From G963676655 sp963676655 (lineage in GTDB: Bacteria; Verrucomicrobiota; Lentisphaeria; Victivallales; Victivallaceae): 64,000 bases of DNA. The translations under genes and the position numbers were made by a program. Below, piece by piece: positions 1 through 9,351 of this stretch; position 1 is the stretch's first letter, and every line of letters begins with the position of its first letter. The notes beneath the pieces were generated by a model. That model was not told where the DNA came from, did no database searches, and worked only from the letters and a program-made list of their open reading frames with translations. The stretch spans positions 992,001 to 1,056,000 of the forward strand of contig CAXXKX010000003.1 of NCBI GenBank assembly GCA_963676655.2, read 5' to 3'.

Positions 1-1335
1 CCCGAAGTTAAGATGCAGGCCGGACCGCATTGCCGGGCCTACTGCATCGACAACGCCAACCACACCCATTCGCTCGAAGTCATCTACTGGCTGGTTTTCG
101 GCGAGGAAATTTCCGGCCGTAATCCGATCAAATCGTATTACGAACATGACGGCAAAGAAGTGGTCCATTTTTGCGGCAACTGCGTACAGAACATCGCTTC
201 CTACACTGAGATGTTTGATTTTGAATTGCATGTGCCCAGGGAACTTGCTTCTTTGGCGATAAACAAAACCTATCCGGTCCGTCACGCTGGCCGCAGTGAG
301 ATGATGTCTCATTTCAGAGGATGCGGCGGCACGGTCCATACTAAAACCTATATGGAAAAGGATTTTTCGCTCGGAACCTCGACCATTCCGCTCTGCGGCG
401 GCGAACAAACCAATCAGCTATTCGTCAACTACAAACGCAATCCGGAAGTCAAGACTTTCCGCGATTCAGCCACCGTGCTATATAAATATTTGACCGATGC
501 CACGATTATCGGCGAACATGAAACATCGACCGACGGCAATTTTACTGGCGAAATGTTCCAGAAAAATCAGGGCTGGGTCTATACCATGCAGAAGGACAAC
601 GTCGGGCTTATGACCTGTATTCCCAATCTGGTCAATGCGCCGCTTAACACCGATACCTTGAAACTGTGCATTCTGTTTGCCGGACATTACGGCTCGGTCA
701 CCCGGGTTATCGCCAACGGCAAAGATTTAACGGAGGAACAGGAAGTATGCCCGGTATCGGTTGAGACCGGACAAGTCTACATCCATATCGTGCCGTTGCT
801 GCCGACCAATCTGCCGCGCAAAGTCGCGATCCGGTTCGGCCGCCAGAATGCTTTCGATGTTCTCGAATTGATTAACTATGAGGGTGAAAAACGCGAATTT
901 ACGGAAATTGAGCTATCACATGTCCTGAATGGTTACGTGATGACGGTGGAATCAAAATCAAAATACGCTTCACTGGAAGAGTTTCATGCGGAAAAATCCG
1001 ATTTCCGTTTAACCGATTATCTGTTCTCAAAACACCGCTTCCTGCAATTTTTCCGTGATGACGTTGACTTTGAACTGGTTTACACGCCTGACCCGTTTGG
1101 GATTCAAACCGAAAGCATCAATGGCCGCCCGGTAGAGCGTCCGATGTATGAAAGCAATCAGATCGATGTGGATTCATTGCCGTTCATGACTCGAAACGTG
1201 GAACGTAATTTTCCGTTTTTCCCGTGGCAAACCAAAGAATGCGTCTCGTTTGAAAATTCCTGGCTGATCGGTTCCCGCGGACTCCACGGTGAATATTACG
1301 AAAACCGTCTCGAAAGCCTAAAAGATGATATTTAA
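1..1335 (+). CDS. Unidentified large protein, C-terminal part (5' end outside window)
   Basis: The reading frame is open from base 1, before the first ATG at 13, so the gene begins upstream of the window. The visible 444 residues have an N-terminal part with aromatic-rich helices and Cys pairs (HFCGNC near residue 60), then a beta-rich region after about residue 200. This two-part look is common in Lentisphaerota proteins that act on polysaccharides (toroid followed by beta-sandwich), but I recognise no catalytic motif and assign no function. The C-terminus looks natural. The stop overlaps the start of a decayed GH38-like fragment by 11 bp. Confidence 0.6.
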   Translation, partial: PEVKMQAGPHCRAYCIDNANHTHSLEVIYWLVFGEEISGRNPIKSYYEHDGKEVVHFCGNCVQNIASYTEMFDFELHVPRELASLAINKTYPVRHAGRSEMMSHFRGCGGTVHTKTYMEKDFSLGTSTIPLCGGEQTNQLFVNYKRNPEVKTFRDSATVLYKYLTDATIIGEHETSTDGNFTGEMFQKNQGWVYTMQKDNVGLMTCIPNLVNAPLNTDTLKLCILFAGHYGSVTRVIANGKDLTEEQEVCPVSVETGQVYIHIVPLLPTNLPRKVAIRFGRQNAFDVLELINYEGEKREFTEIELSHVLNGYVMTVESKSKYASLEEFHAEKSDFRLTDYLFSKHRFLQFFRDDVDFELVYTPDPFGIQTESINGRPVERPMYESNQIDVDSLPFMTRNVERNFPFFPWQTKECVSFENSWLIGSRGLHGEYYENRLESLKDDI

Positions 1336-1657
1336 TCCTGCCCGTGCTGTGGAGTTATTCAACCGCGAAATCTGCCTGGTTGAAACTGATGCGGATAAGC
1401 TTTTTAACGGCATTCTATTGCTGGAACTGCGCGGCAATGGTGTGAAATTGAGCTGTTCACGTAAAGAAAACGACGGGTTGTTATTGCGACTATGAGAAAG
1501 TCGTGGCAAAAACAGCAAAATCAAATGCGTTTTGAATTATAAAATTCAATCGTGTTTCAAAACTAATGCCGCCATTACAGAAAAAGCGCCGCAAGAATTT
1601 CAAAGTAATTTCATTGAACTGCGACTAAAAACATTTGAAATTGTAACATTGTTATAG
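1325..1657 (+). pseudogene. Decayed C-terminal fragment resembling GH38 alpha-mannosidase
   Basis: From the ATG at 1325 the frame reads 56 codons to a TGA at 1493-1495, then stays open in the same frame to a TAG at 1655-1657. Across the stop the translation has the flavour of the terminal beta domain of family 38 alpha-mannosidases: a stretch with KENDGLLLRL before the stop and FIELRLKTFEIVTLL at the end, matching the usual 'DG..LRLyE' and 'L.PFEI.TL' ends of that family. Only about 110 residues of a normally 800-1000 residue enzyme remain, so it is a remnant whichever way the nonsense codon arose. The GH38 assignment is pattern recognition, not a search result. Confidence 0.45.
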
Positions 1658-1707
1658 AACAGAACGAAAATTAGATTGCATTTGGATAACAAATTTTAGC
1701 ATGCAAG

Positions 1708-1737
1708 TGCAAGGTGATTAAAGTTCGAAGGAATAGT
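1708..1737 (+). repeat. Extra IS630-type end outside the left terminus
   Basis: This 30-bp stretch matches 2824-2853, the right end of the adjacent IS, at 27 of 30 positions in the same orientation, but lies 2 bp outside the left end. Its first 12 bases also form a perfect inverted repeat with 1758-1769. It looks like the surviving right end of a second copy abutting this one. Confidence 0.6.
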
Positions 1738-1739
1738 TG

Positions 1740-2853
1740 GTTGTTGACAAGAACATAAATCACCTTGCATTTTTAGAAATATGTGCTATGTTTTATTCAT
1801 GGTACTACGAGACGCAAGAACAATCGATTCGGCTGCGCTTTATGAGCGTAGGAAGCAGGCGATTATGCTGTACAACAGCGGCATGACACACCTTGAAATA
1901 GCCCCGAAAGTTGGGGTAAGTCGCAACACTGTCGGTCAATGGATTAAGGCATGGAAAGAAGGAGGCCAAGCCGCATTAAAAGTAAAATCCAGTGGTCGAC
2001 CGAAAGGAAGTGGCAGAAAGCTTTACCCACATGAGGAAGCAGAAATAAAACGTTGCCTGATAGATAAGTGTCCTGATCAACTGAAATTACCGTTTGCTTT
2101 ATGGACTCGGCAAGCAGTTCAGGAATTGATTAAACAGCGCTTTGATATTGATATGACCTTAGTTTCAGTCGGTCGTTATTTAAAAAGTTGGGGCTTTACG
2201 CCTCAAAAACCGATTCTTCGAGCTTATGAACGCAATGATGAACGAGTTCGTGCATGGCTAGAAGAAGAGTACCCGGAGATAGCCGCCAAAGCCAAGCGTG
2301 AAGAGGCAGAAATTCATTGGGGAGATGAAACTGGTCTGCGTAGCGATGATGTTAACGGACGCAGTTATGCTCCGAAAGGCAAAACGCCTGTTCAGCGAGT
2401 TAAAGGAACACCGGAAAAAATCAATATGATAAGTACAGTTACCAACAGAGGTCAAATGCGTTTTATGTTCTATAAACAAACCATGACGGCTCAACTGCTG
2501 ATGAAGTTTATCAAACGCCTGATTCGAAGTTCAGAGTGGAAAATATTCTTGATACTGGACAACTTGAGGGTGCATCACAGTAAGGTTTTAAAGGAATGGT
2601 TGGAGGAAAACAAAGCTTTTGTTGAGGTATTTTACCTTCCGAGTTACAGCCCGGACTTAAATCCGGACGAGTTGCTCAACAGCGACTTGAAAAGCAACCT
2701 GAGCAAAAAGCCTGAATCAAAACAAAAAGGTGAACTGGAGAAAAACGCCAAGGCGCACATGCGTAGCGTTCAAAAACGCCCTCAGCACATTATGGGACTT
2801 TTCCAAAAGGAATCAGTCAAATATGCAAGCTGATTAAAGTTCGGAGCAATAGT
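1740..2853 (+). mobile_element. IS630-family insertion sequence
   Basis: One transposase gene lies between imperfect inverted ends: 1740-1769 against the complement of 2824-2853 agree at 20 of 30 positions, with the innermost 12 bases 11/12 identical. Ends are inferred by eye. The left end is complicated by the additional end-like repeat at 1708-1737. Confidence 0.65.
1781..2833 (+). CDS. IS630-family DDE transposase
   Basis: A 350-residue transposase, full length for the family. The N-terminal third is a helix-turn-helix region (EIAPKVGVSRNTVGQWIKAW near residues 30-50). The catalytic core follows: first Asp in HWGDETGLRSD (about 180), second Asp in FLILDNLRVHHS (about 260), and Glu in SPDLNPDELLNSDLK (about 300), the spacing and wording typical of IS630/Tc1-type enzymes. 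It would cut and rejoin the IS ends at TA targets. No frameshift or nonsense codon is seen, so it may be active. The start at 1781 has only a weak ribosome-binding site; the ATG at 1799 is an alternative. Confidence 0.85.
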   Translation: MCYVLFMVLRDARTIDSAALYERRKQAIMLYNSGMTHLEIAPKVGVSRNTVGQWIKAWKEGGQAALKVKSSGRPKGSGRKLYPHEEAEIKRCLIDKCPDQLKLPFALWTRQAVQELIKQRFDIDMTLVSVGRYLKSWGFTPQKPILRAYERNDERVRAWLEEEYPEIAAKAKREEAEIHWGDETGLRSDDVNGRSYAPKGKTPVQRVKGTPEKINMISTVTNRGQMRFMFYKQTMTAQLLMKFIKRLIRSSEWKIFLILDNLRVHHSKVLKEWLEENKAFVEVFYLPSYSPDLNPDELLNSDLKSNLSKKPESKQKGELEKNAKAHMRSVQKRPQHIMGLFQKESVKYAS

Positions 2854-2895
2854 CTATAAAATTACTGAAAAAATTTTTAAGTATAAGGAGCTCAA

Positions 2896-3006
2896 ATGAG
2901 CTGGTTTGACTGGATAATTATCAGCTTCCCATTGTTAATGGTAATCATCATCGGCTTGAAAAGCCCAAAATATATATCCAGCTCCATGTCTGTTGACTCC
3001 ATATGA
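2896..3006 (+). pseudogene. N-terminal fragment of a sodium:solute symporter
   Basis: A good ribosome-binding site (AAGGAG ending 5 bp before the ATG) precedes a 36-codon frame that starts MSWFDWIIISFPLLMVIII, one hydrophobic helix. That start is typical of SSS-family sodium/solute symporters of Lentisphaerota, normally about 500 residues. The frame ends after the first helix, where sequence switches out of frame to an acyl-CoA synthetase fragment. The family assignment rests on this short stretch only. Confidence 0.4.
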
Positions 3007-4357
3007 TATTAAACAAAGGGTATCTCAAGGTCGGTTTTGTGGAGTAATAACTGACTCGGAAAATGCTGCTAAATTCGATGGAATTGATAAACATTACCCA
3101 TCTTTAAATTTCCGTTTGCTGATTGACGGGGAGCGTGAAAACTGGATAAATTATTCACGTGAAATATCCTGCCCTGAAAACTATTCACGTCATAAAGTAA
3201 TGACTCCGTTTTTGATAAAGACCAGATATTCCGATCCGATGATAATTTTATTCACTTCAGGAACTAATAAATATCCCAAAATGGTTTTGCATAATTATGC
3301 TTATCCACTTGGGCACCGGGTGACAACTGAATTGTGGCATAATGTCAGTTCTAATGATTTGCACTTTACTATTTCTGATACTGGTTGGGCCAAAAATATC
3401 TGGGGGAATTATTTTGGTCAATGGAATGTTGGAGCATGCGTTTTTGTCTATGATATTCGAGGTAAGTTTCATCCCGATGAAATTCTGCCAATTCTTGAAA
3501 AATATGAAATAACTTCTTTTTGTGCGCCACCGACGATCTATCGTATGTTAGTTTTAAGTGCCTTAAAGAAGTTTGATTTTAAAGAATTGAAACATTGTCT
3601 GTCAGCAGGAGAACCTCTGCACGTTGAAACTAGTCGTTTATGGGAAGAAGAAACCGGTATAAAAATCTATGAAGGCTATGGACAGACGGAAACAGTCTGC
3701 ATAATCGGACACTTCCGGCATGTCCCGCAGAAACCTGGCTCTATGGGAATAGCTGCTCCAGGATGGAATATAGAAATACATGACGACAATGGCGAAATTG
3801 TTACTCCTGGTGTTGAAGGACGGATTGCGATAAAATTGACCAATAAACCGGTTGGTTTGCTGATGAACTATCTGGATAATGATGAAGCTAATGCAGTAAG
3901 TTTTATAAACGGTTATTATTATACCGGCGATAAAGCTAAATATGATGATGATGGTTATTTTTGGTTTCTTGGTCGTAGTGACGACATAATAAAAAGCAGT
4001 GGTTATCGTATAGGACCATTAGAAATTGAGGAAGCTTTGATGACTCATCCTGCAGTACAGGAAGTTGGTGTCATTGGCGTTCCAGATCCGATTCGTGGAG
4101 CTCACATTAAAGCGTATATTGTTCTTAATTCTGATTTTGAAGCTACAGAAAGCATGGTGAAAAAATTACAGGAATATACAAAAAAGCACACTGCGCCTTA
4201 TAAATATCCACGCGAAATAGAGTTTGTGAGGACTCTCCCTAAAACTTTAAGCGGAAAAATTAAACGGGATTTACTCCGTGTTCATGCTGCAACTGGCGAA
4301 GTATGCGAGAAATTTACACCCCTTAATTCTGACAAATTAAAGCAATTTAACAACTAA
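2981..4357 (+). pseudogene. 5'-truncated acyl-CoA synthetase (AMP-forming)
   Basis: About 455 residues of an AMP-binding ligase, closest in style to medium-chain acyl-CoA/acetyl-CoA synthetases, which activate carboxylic acids with ATP and CoA. Visible motifs are the P-loop-like LFTSGTNKYPKM (near residue 80, with NKY in place of the usual TGxP), YEGYGQTET (about 225), YYTGDKAKYDDDGYFWFLGR (about 310) and the C-terminal LPKTLSGKIKRDLLR with the catalytic Lys. Family members are about 550 residues, and the first 100 or so are missing. The frame has no ATG near its start (TTG at 2993) and runs through the out-of-frame junction with a symporter start, so it is probably not expressed. Confidence 0.75.
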
Positions 4358-4460
4358 ACCTGTAGATATTTATTCCGAATTGAAAAAGCCAGCGAGTGGA
4401 AATCTCCATTCGCCTTATAATGTCCATGATATATTAGTCGATACTGAAAAAGGTCTTTTT

Positions 4461-4835
4461 TCACGAGAGGGAAAAACCTTTTGAGGAAAGGTTCTTTCCC
4501 TCTCGCGCTCTCCCTTTTCCAAACCTGATTATGTACTGTATAAAAGAACAGATCAAGCTTTCTGTAATCAAGGCGCAAAGCAGGTCGAATGACCTGAGTA
4601 ACTTTCTAAAATTGAAGCCGCATCCGGCAAAGATGACATTTAGTTCATCACCTTCTTTGCCTTTTAAACGATTACGATTCAGACGGTTTTCCGCTTTGGC
4701 GTGACCGATGACCGGTTCTATCGCAGATCTTCGTCGCCACCAGTGGCGTAGGGATTCCGGCAACTTCTTGCGGAATCGATTAACTATTTGAATATCGCAT
4801 GCGCCTTGATATTTATGTCCGCGATATCCAAAGTC
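4461..4835 (-). pseudogene. C-terminal fragment of an IS5-family transposase
   Basis: Read on the minus strand, the frame opens just after a TAA at 4836-4838 and encodes the end of an IS5-type DDE transposase: a DFGYRGHKY stretch, then HWWRRRSAIEPVIGHAKAEN with the catalytic Glu, then GDELNVIFAGCGFNFRKLLR. The two catalytic Asp residues and everything before them are absent. It is a dead remnant. Confidence 0.75.
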
Positions 4836-4951
4836 TTATTTCTAGCTTAAAACGTATAGAACATGTTGAATTCCCCAAAGAGAGACTTGTTTCAGGTATG
4901 TATTGTCCATATTTCAAACAAAATTTATATATTGGGCCACATGTGTCCTAA
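4835..4951 (+). pseudogene. Unidentified gene fragment interrupted by an IS
   Basis: A 38-codon open stretch without a start codon, squeezed between the IS5-type remnant and the left end of the IS4-family element. Its stop codon lies inside the IS end, so the host gene was probably cut by that insertion. The product stretch (SGMYCPYFKQNLYIGP) is not recognised. Confidence 0.3.
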
Positions 4952-4981
4952 CAAATTTTTGAAAGGCTGAAAAAGAAAGTG

Positions 4982-5036
4982 GAGCCTCTTTGTCCGTAAC
5001 GTTATATTACGGTGGCTATAACCAAAGAAAGGCTCC
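4982..5036 (+). promoter_or_regulatory. Hairpin before the IS4 transposase start
   Basis: GGAGCC with TCTTTG pairs with CAAAG and GGCTCC just before the ATG at 5040, enclosing an inner CCGTAA/TTACGG stem. The ribosome-binding region lies in the right arm. Such structures in other IS families block translation from outside transcripts; that role is inferred here. Confidence 0.5.
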
Positions 5037-7505
5037 GTAATGAAAAATACGTCAACAAGTCTATTCCGTCAAGTGCTCAATATCATCCCGAAGCATGAAT
5101 TTGAAGAAATAATCATGAATCATAAAGCAGACAAGCATAAACAAAACTTTGACAGTTGGTCCCATTTCGTTTCAATGATCTTCTGTCAGTTGGCGCAAGC
5201 CAACAGTTTACGGGAAATCTGCGGCGGCTTGAAAACCTGCGGCGGCAAGTTAAATCATCTTGGCGTTGACTGCGCTCCGTCAAAATCCAACCTGTCATAC
5301 GGCAATCAACATAAAGCCCCGGAGATTTTCAAAGACTTATTCTTCATGTTGCTGAAGCACTGCCAATGCGCCAGGACACAAGTTTACCTTTAAAAAGAAA
5401 CTATACAGTCTGGATGCCACATTAATTGAATTGTGCGTCAAGTCTTTTCCCAGGGCAATATATCGCCGGACCAAAGGAGCGGTCAAGCTGCATATGCTGC
5501 TTGATCATGATGTCTATCTGCTGGTTTTCATGGACTTTACAAAAGGCAATGTCCATGAGGTAAACAGCGCTAGGCACATGGATATACCACGAGACAGCAT
5601 GATTACCTGCGACCGTGAGTACATTGATTATCCGATGCTGTATAACTGACACCGAAACGGCGTTCAGTTTGTTTCAAGACTGAAATCAAACGCACTCTAC
5701 GAAGTGCCGGAATATGACTTGAAGCAATATGACGGCAATGTACTTAGTGATGAAACCATTTACCTTAGCGGGGCAATGGAAAAGTATCCGGAGAAACTGC
5801 GCAAGGTTGTGGTCTGCGATATGACGAATCATCAGACGCTGACTTTGCTGACCAATAACTTTGAACTGGATGTTCAGACGATCGGCGACATTTACAAGGA
5901 ACGCTGGAAAATCGGCGTGTCCAGCCAAGGACACATAACCAAGTCGGTGAAAGTCCGACCGGGGATAAGAGATTCACACCCCGTAGCTTGGGAGGTGCCA
6001 TTGCGAGAAATCAAGATGGTGAAGCCCTCCGACAACGTTTTCTCAAAGGAAAACATGCAACACTCCAGGCTGCAACGTACAGTGAACGTAGATGTAGCCT
6101 CGTTACACGTAAATCCGGTGGCCGAGACTGTCGATTATGTGCAAAGGCAACAAGAACTGACCGAAAAGAATCTGAAACGGCAGTTCTCACCGGCGGGGTA
6201 TCAGCGGTGGCATGGTGTGAATGGTTATGTGGAAACTGGAGAAGCCCTCGATATCCGGCGAAGAAATCCCGTCGAGGAGGCTGTCCCTATAACCTTGAAT
6301 GGGAAATGGAGCAGCAGATATCAGGGTGGCGGATCGGGTTGTAGTACCAATGATCGGCGTGCAGTAAAACGCGCCAGTAGGAAAGGGCCCGGACCGATGA
6401 GAAATCCGTATGTTCAAAGAGAGGTAGTGGCGAGATGATAAAGACGTCAATAAATCTACAGGATCTGCGACGCCGGATATATCGTAAGGCGAAGTCTGAC
6501 AAAGAACATCGCTTTTGGGGGATCTATGTGCATATCACAAAGATCGAAACACTGAAAGAAGCGTATCTGCTTACACGAAGAAATGGCTGTGCTCCCGGCA
6601 TCGATGGCAAGAATTTTGCAGATATAGAATCGCAAGGCCTTGACACATTTCTTAGCGAGATACGAAACGAACTTCTTTCAGGGAACTACAAACCTCAGGA
6701 GAATCGTAAGGTTGAAATCCCCAAAGATAACGGCAAGGTGAGAATGCTTCAGATCCCGACCATCCGTGAGCGCGTGGTTCAGGGAGCCTTGAAATTAATT
6801 CTTGAGGCAATATTTGAAGCTGACTTCTGCCCTAATTCCTATGGGTTTCGTCCCAAGCGGTCCCCGCAACGTGTCCTGGCAGAAGTTAGGCGAAGCATTT
6901 TGCGGAGGATGACCAGAGTGATTGATGTGGATCTGACGAAATATTTCGATATGGTCCGGCATTCAATACTGCTCGACAAAATAGCAAAACGAGTTGAAGA
7001 TCCAGATGTTATGCATCTGGTGAAACAGATAATAAAAGCCGCGGTGAAAACGGGTGTGCCACAGGGAGGCCCATTTAGTCCACTAGTTGCTAATATCTAT
7101 CTGAACGACCTAGACTGGTATTTTGACGGTATCCGTCAAATGACCTCCAAAGGAGGATTCGAAGCCGTAAACTATCACCACTTTGCGGATGATATTGTGA
7201 TCACGGTGAGCGAACTTTCTTCCAAGAATGGATGGACTGAAAGAGCGCTGAAAAGACTCAAAGAATATCTAATTCCTCTCGGCGTTTCACTTAACATCGA
7301 GAAGTCAAAGATCGTTAATATGCTCAATAGTGAATCATTTGGATTTCTCGGTTTCGATTACAGGCGGACATCCAATCGCAAGCGAACGGGATTTTTCATT
7401 CTCATGACTCCGAAGAAGAAAGCACGAAAAGCAATCAAAGCGAAAATCCGAACAATTATCGCCAACAGCGGAGCTCTGACCGCACAAGAAATAACCGCCC
7501 GAATA

Positions 7506-7525
7506 AATCCGGTATTATCCGGATG
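7506..7525 (+). repeat. 20-bp target-site duplication, left copy
   Basis: AATCCGGTATTATCCGGATG is repeated exactly at 9332-9351 on the other side of the IS. The duplicated target is itself a palindrome (ATCCGG-TATTAT-CCGGAT). Confidence 0.85.
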
Positions 7526-7582
7526 CTTTACTTTGGCTTTTTGGGTATACCTGGCTTTACATATACAGTAATAAATTTTGAG

Positions 7583-8905
7583 CTAAGTTCTGGCATAAGC
7601 CACCACCTTTTTCATGTTTGGAATGAATAAAATAGTGTTCTGGGTCTGTGAATGCTGATCCCTGAAGCCGTTAAAATTATTTCCCCAGGAAGCTTCCATA
7701 ACTTGTTGACGCATGATCGACAGATAGTGATTGGTGGAAGGTCGTGAAAATGACATGGTCTTTTGCCATTTAGGCAGAGCTTCCTGAACCTGAGATTTTG
7801 CAATCATAGCATGTCCAGACAGAAGCAGGAGGGAATAAGAACATACGGCAAACGGCACCCATGATTCAACCGCTTTCGGAGTTCGAATCATGGCTTCATT
7901 AATTCCGACAATGCTTTTTTCATCCCGAAAATCAAGCTCGATCTCCCAACGCCACAGGTACCATTGAAGGATATCGGCATCGTTTAAATCCGGGTCGGTA
8001 GAGATGATATAAGCCGGGTTGCGATACAGTAATTTACTGTTCCGTGTCAAGCGGTAACGCAAAGACTGGACGATAATCAATTTTAAGTTTTTCACCCCGC
8101 AAAGCTTTGATCGGAAAGACGAGATCGTTTTAATTTTGAAGGTATGCATTTTGTCGCCGGTTGCAGCTTGGACCTCATGCCATGGAATACTATCATCCTG
8201 CCGAAACTCTTCAGGCGTTGGCAAGGATTTACCGTAAACACGTTTACGCCCCCGCCCTTCATTTTCATCAGGCAGGTCAAAGAGTTTTGCATCTTTGCGG
8301 ATACGGCCAAGAAAGACCGTATTCTCCGGCATGTTTCGACAGATTGTCTGATTCGTATAGCCGCCATCGCCGCTGATTATCAGTTTGCGATCAGCCGGAA
8401 GCTGAGTCCGTAGACGTGCGATTCTACCTGCTGCCAGAAGCGGCAACGCTTGTTCTTTCCGACGTTTTTTACACTCCATGATTTCTGTTTCTCCAGCATT
8501 TCGACCCGGCTTCCTGACTCCCGGACAGTGATAAAAATCCACTGGAATTGCCCGACTGCGTCCGGAATTATCCGGCAAAGACAGCGATATCTGTAGCCAG
8601 CGTTGAGCCCAGACAAAATTTGTCGTAAATTTTGGTCCGAGCGGATCACGCCGCCATGAAGTCCCGTGTACCTTTTTCCCTGTTTTGCGCAACTGAGTAT
8701 CATCAATAGCAGCAACTATTGGTGCATTTCCTTTTATTTCTTCAACTACCATTTGCCGCGGCACATCAAACAGCTTGCCGACATCAAATCGTTGGCGTTC
8801 AAACAAACGATAAGCGGCGCTCCAGTCCAATTCGGTACGCCCGGCAGAACTCAAGGCTCCAGCAATCGTATGACGTCCGAAATTGATCAGATTGCTCAGA
8901 ATCAA
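7583..8905 (-). CDS. DDE transposase of the IS4/IS701 superfamily
   Basis: A 440-residue transposase counted from a TTG start at 8905. Catalytic candidates are IVAAIDDTQLRKTGKKVHG (first Asp, about 65), KLIISGDGGYTNQ (second Asp, about 175) and WYLWRWEIELDFRDEKS (Glu region, about 320). The frame is open further upstream to about 9018, and this upstream part encodes a family-like N-terminus (EFQRLWELCRPAFSQKRCWE) but has no ATG, GTG or TTG. The natural protein may therefore start by a -1 shift from the preceding AbrB-like gene at an A8 run (8997-9004). It overlaps that gene. Confidence 0.8.
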   Translation of the reverse strand: MILSNLINFGRHTIAGALSSAGRTELDWSAAYRLFERQRFDVGKLFDVPRQMVVEEIKGNAPIVAAIDDTQLRKTGKKVHGTSWRRDPLGPKFTTNFVWAQRWLQISLSLPDNSGRSRAIPVDFYHCPGVRKPGRNAGETEIMECKKRRKEQALPLLAAGRIARLRTQLPADRKLIISGDGGYTNQTICRNMPENTVFLGRIRKDAKLFDLPDENEGRGRKRVYGKSLPTPEEFRQDDSIPWHEVQAATGDKMHTFKIKTISSFRSKLCGVKNLKLIIVQSLRYRLTRNSKLLYRNPAYIISTDPDLNDADILQWYLWRWEIELDFRDEKSIVGINEAMIRTPKAVESWVPFAVCSYSLLLLSGHAMIAKSQVQEALPKWQKTMSFSRPSTNHYLSIMRQQVMEASWGNNFNGFRDQHSQTQNTILFIPNMKKVVAYART

Positions 8906-8909
8906 CTCT

Positions 8910-8947
8910 CCGGCATTTTCCCAACATCGCTTTTGAGAAAATGCCGG
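8910..8947 (-). promoter_or_regulatory. 11-bp inverted repeat at the transposase 5' end
   Basis: CCGGCATTTTC at 8910-8920 pairs perfectly with GAAAATGCCGG at 8937-8947, 16 bases apart, within the transposase frame and downstream of the A8 run. It could act as the RNA structure that stimulates frameshifting; that role is speculative. Confidence 0.4.
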
Positions 8948-8988
8948 ACGACAGAGCTCCCATAAACGCTGAAACTCTTTGACCAGGT

Positions 8989-9186
8989 TTAAGTCGTTTT
9001 TTTTACCCTGGCTCGTTTAGGCGCATTGGGACGCGTTAACATCAAAGTACCGTCCTCAGCTATAACCCATTCGACTTCCTCACTGTGCTCGAATTCCAGC
9101 GCATGCGCCAATGCCATTGGAAAGTTGATGTACCACTGTTCGCTGGTCTTGCGTTTTATCGACTGAACTTTCGTTTTGTAACCCAT
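8989..9186 (-). CDS. AbrB/SpoVT-like small DNA-binding protein in the IS
   Basis: A 65-residue protein with the swapped-hairpin look of AbrB/MazE-type proteins: WYINFPMALAHALEF followed by EVEWVIAEDGTLMLTRP, then a basic tail KRARVKKTT. The ribosome-binding site GGAGG sits 6 bp before the ATG. A perfect 10-bp dyad lies 30-53 bp upstream and could be its own operator. It precedes and overlaps the transposase frame, so it may regulate transposition or be joined to the transposase by frameshifting. The function is inferred from fold-level similarity only. Confidence 0.6.
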   Translation of the reverse strand: MGYKTKVQSIKRKTSEQWYINFPMALAHALEFEHSEEVEWVIAEDGTLMLTRPNAPKRARVKKTT

Positions 9187-9215
9187 TTTTTACCTCCGGG
9201 TTGTTAAATTAACTA

Positions 9216-9239
9216 ATATCTAGTTAATAAACTAGATAT
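9216..9239 (-). promoter_or_regulatory. Perfect dyad upstream of the AbrB-like gene
   Basis: ATATCTAGTT and AACTAGATAT are perfect 10-bp arms around AATA. The location, just upstream of the ribosome-binding site and start at 9186, fits an autoregulatory operator. Confidence 0.5.
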
Positions 9240-9331
9240 AAGCAAAAAATCAAGCCTGAAATAAAAAAATACAGAAAAAAATGAAGAAATTTATTTATCT
9301 AGATAATTGTAGCGAAAAGGCCAAAGTAAAG

Positions 9332-9351
9332 AATCCGGTATTATCCGGATG
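9332..9351 (+). repeat. 20-bp target-site duplication, right copy
   Basis: Exact copy of 7506-7525. The reverse-transcriptase reading frame resumes through it (NPVLSGWVNYF). Confidence 0.85.

Larger units (their letters stand above)
7526..9331 (-). mobile_element. IS element (IS4/IS701-like) inside the intron RT gene
   Basis: The 1806-bp element has inverted ends CTTTACTTTGGC(T/C)TTT at 7526-7541 and 9316-9331 (15 of 16 matching) and is flanked by a perfect 20-bp direct repeat. It carries an AbrB-like small gene followed by a DDE transposase, both on the minus strand. Ends are well defined, because the split reverse-transcriptase frame can be rejoined exactly by removing the IS and one copy of the repeat. 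Confidence 0.85.
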
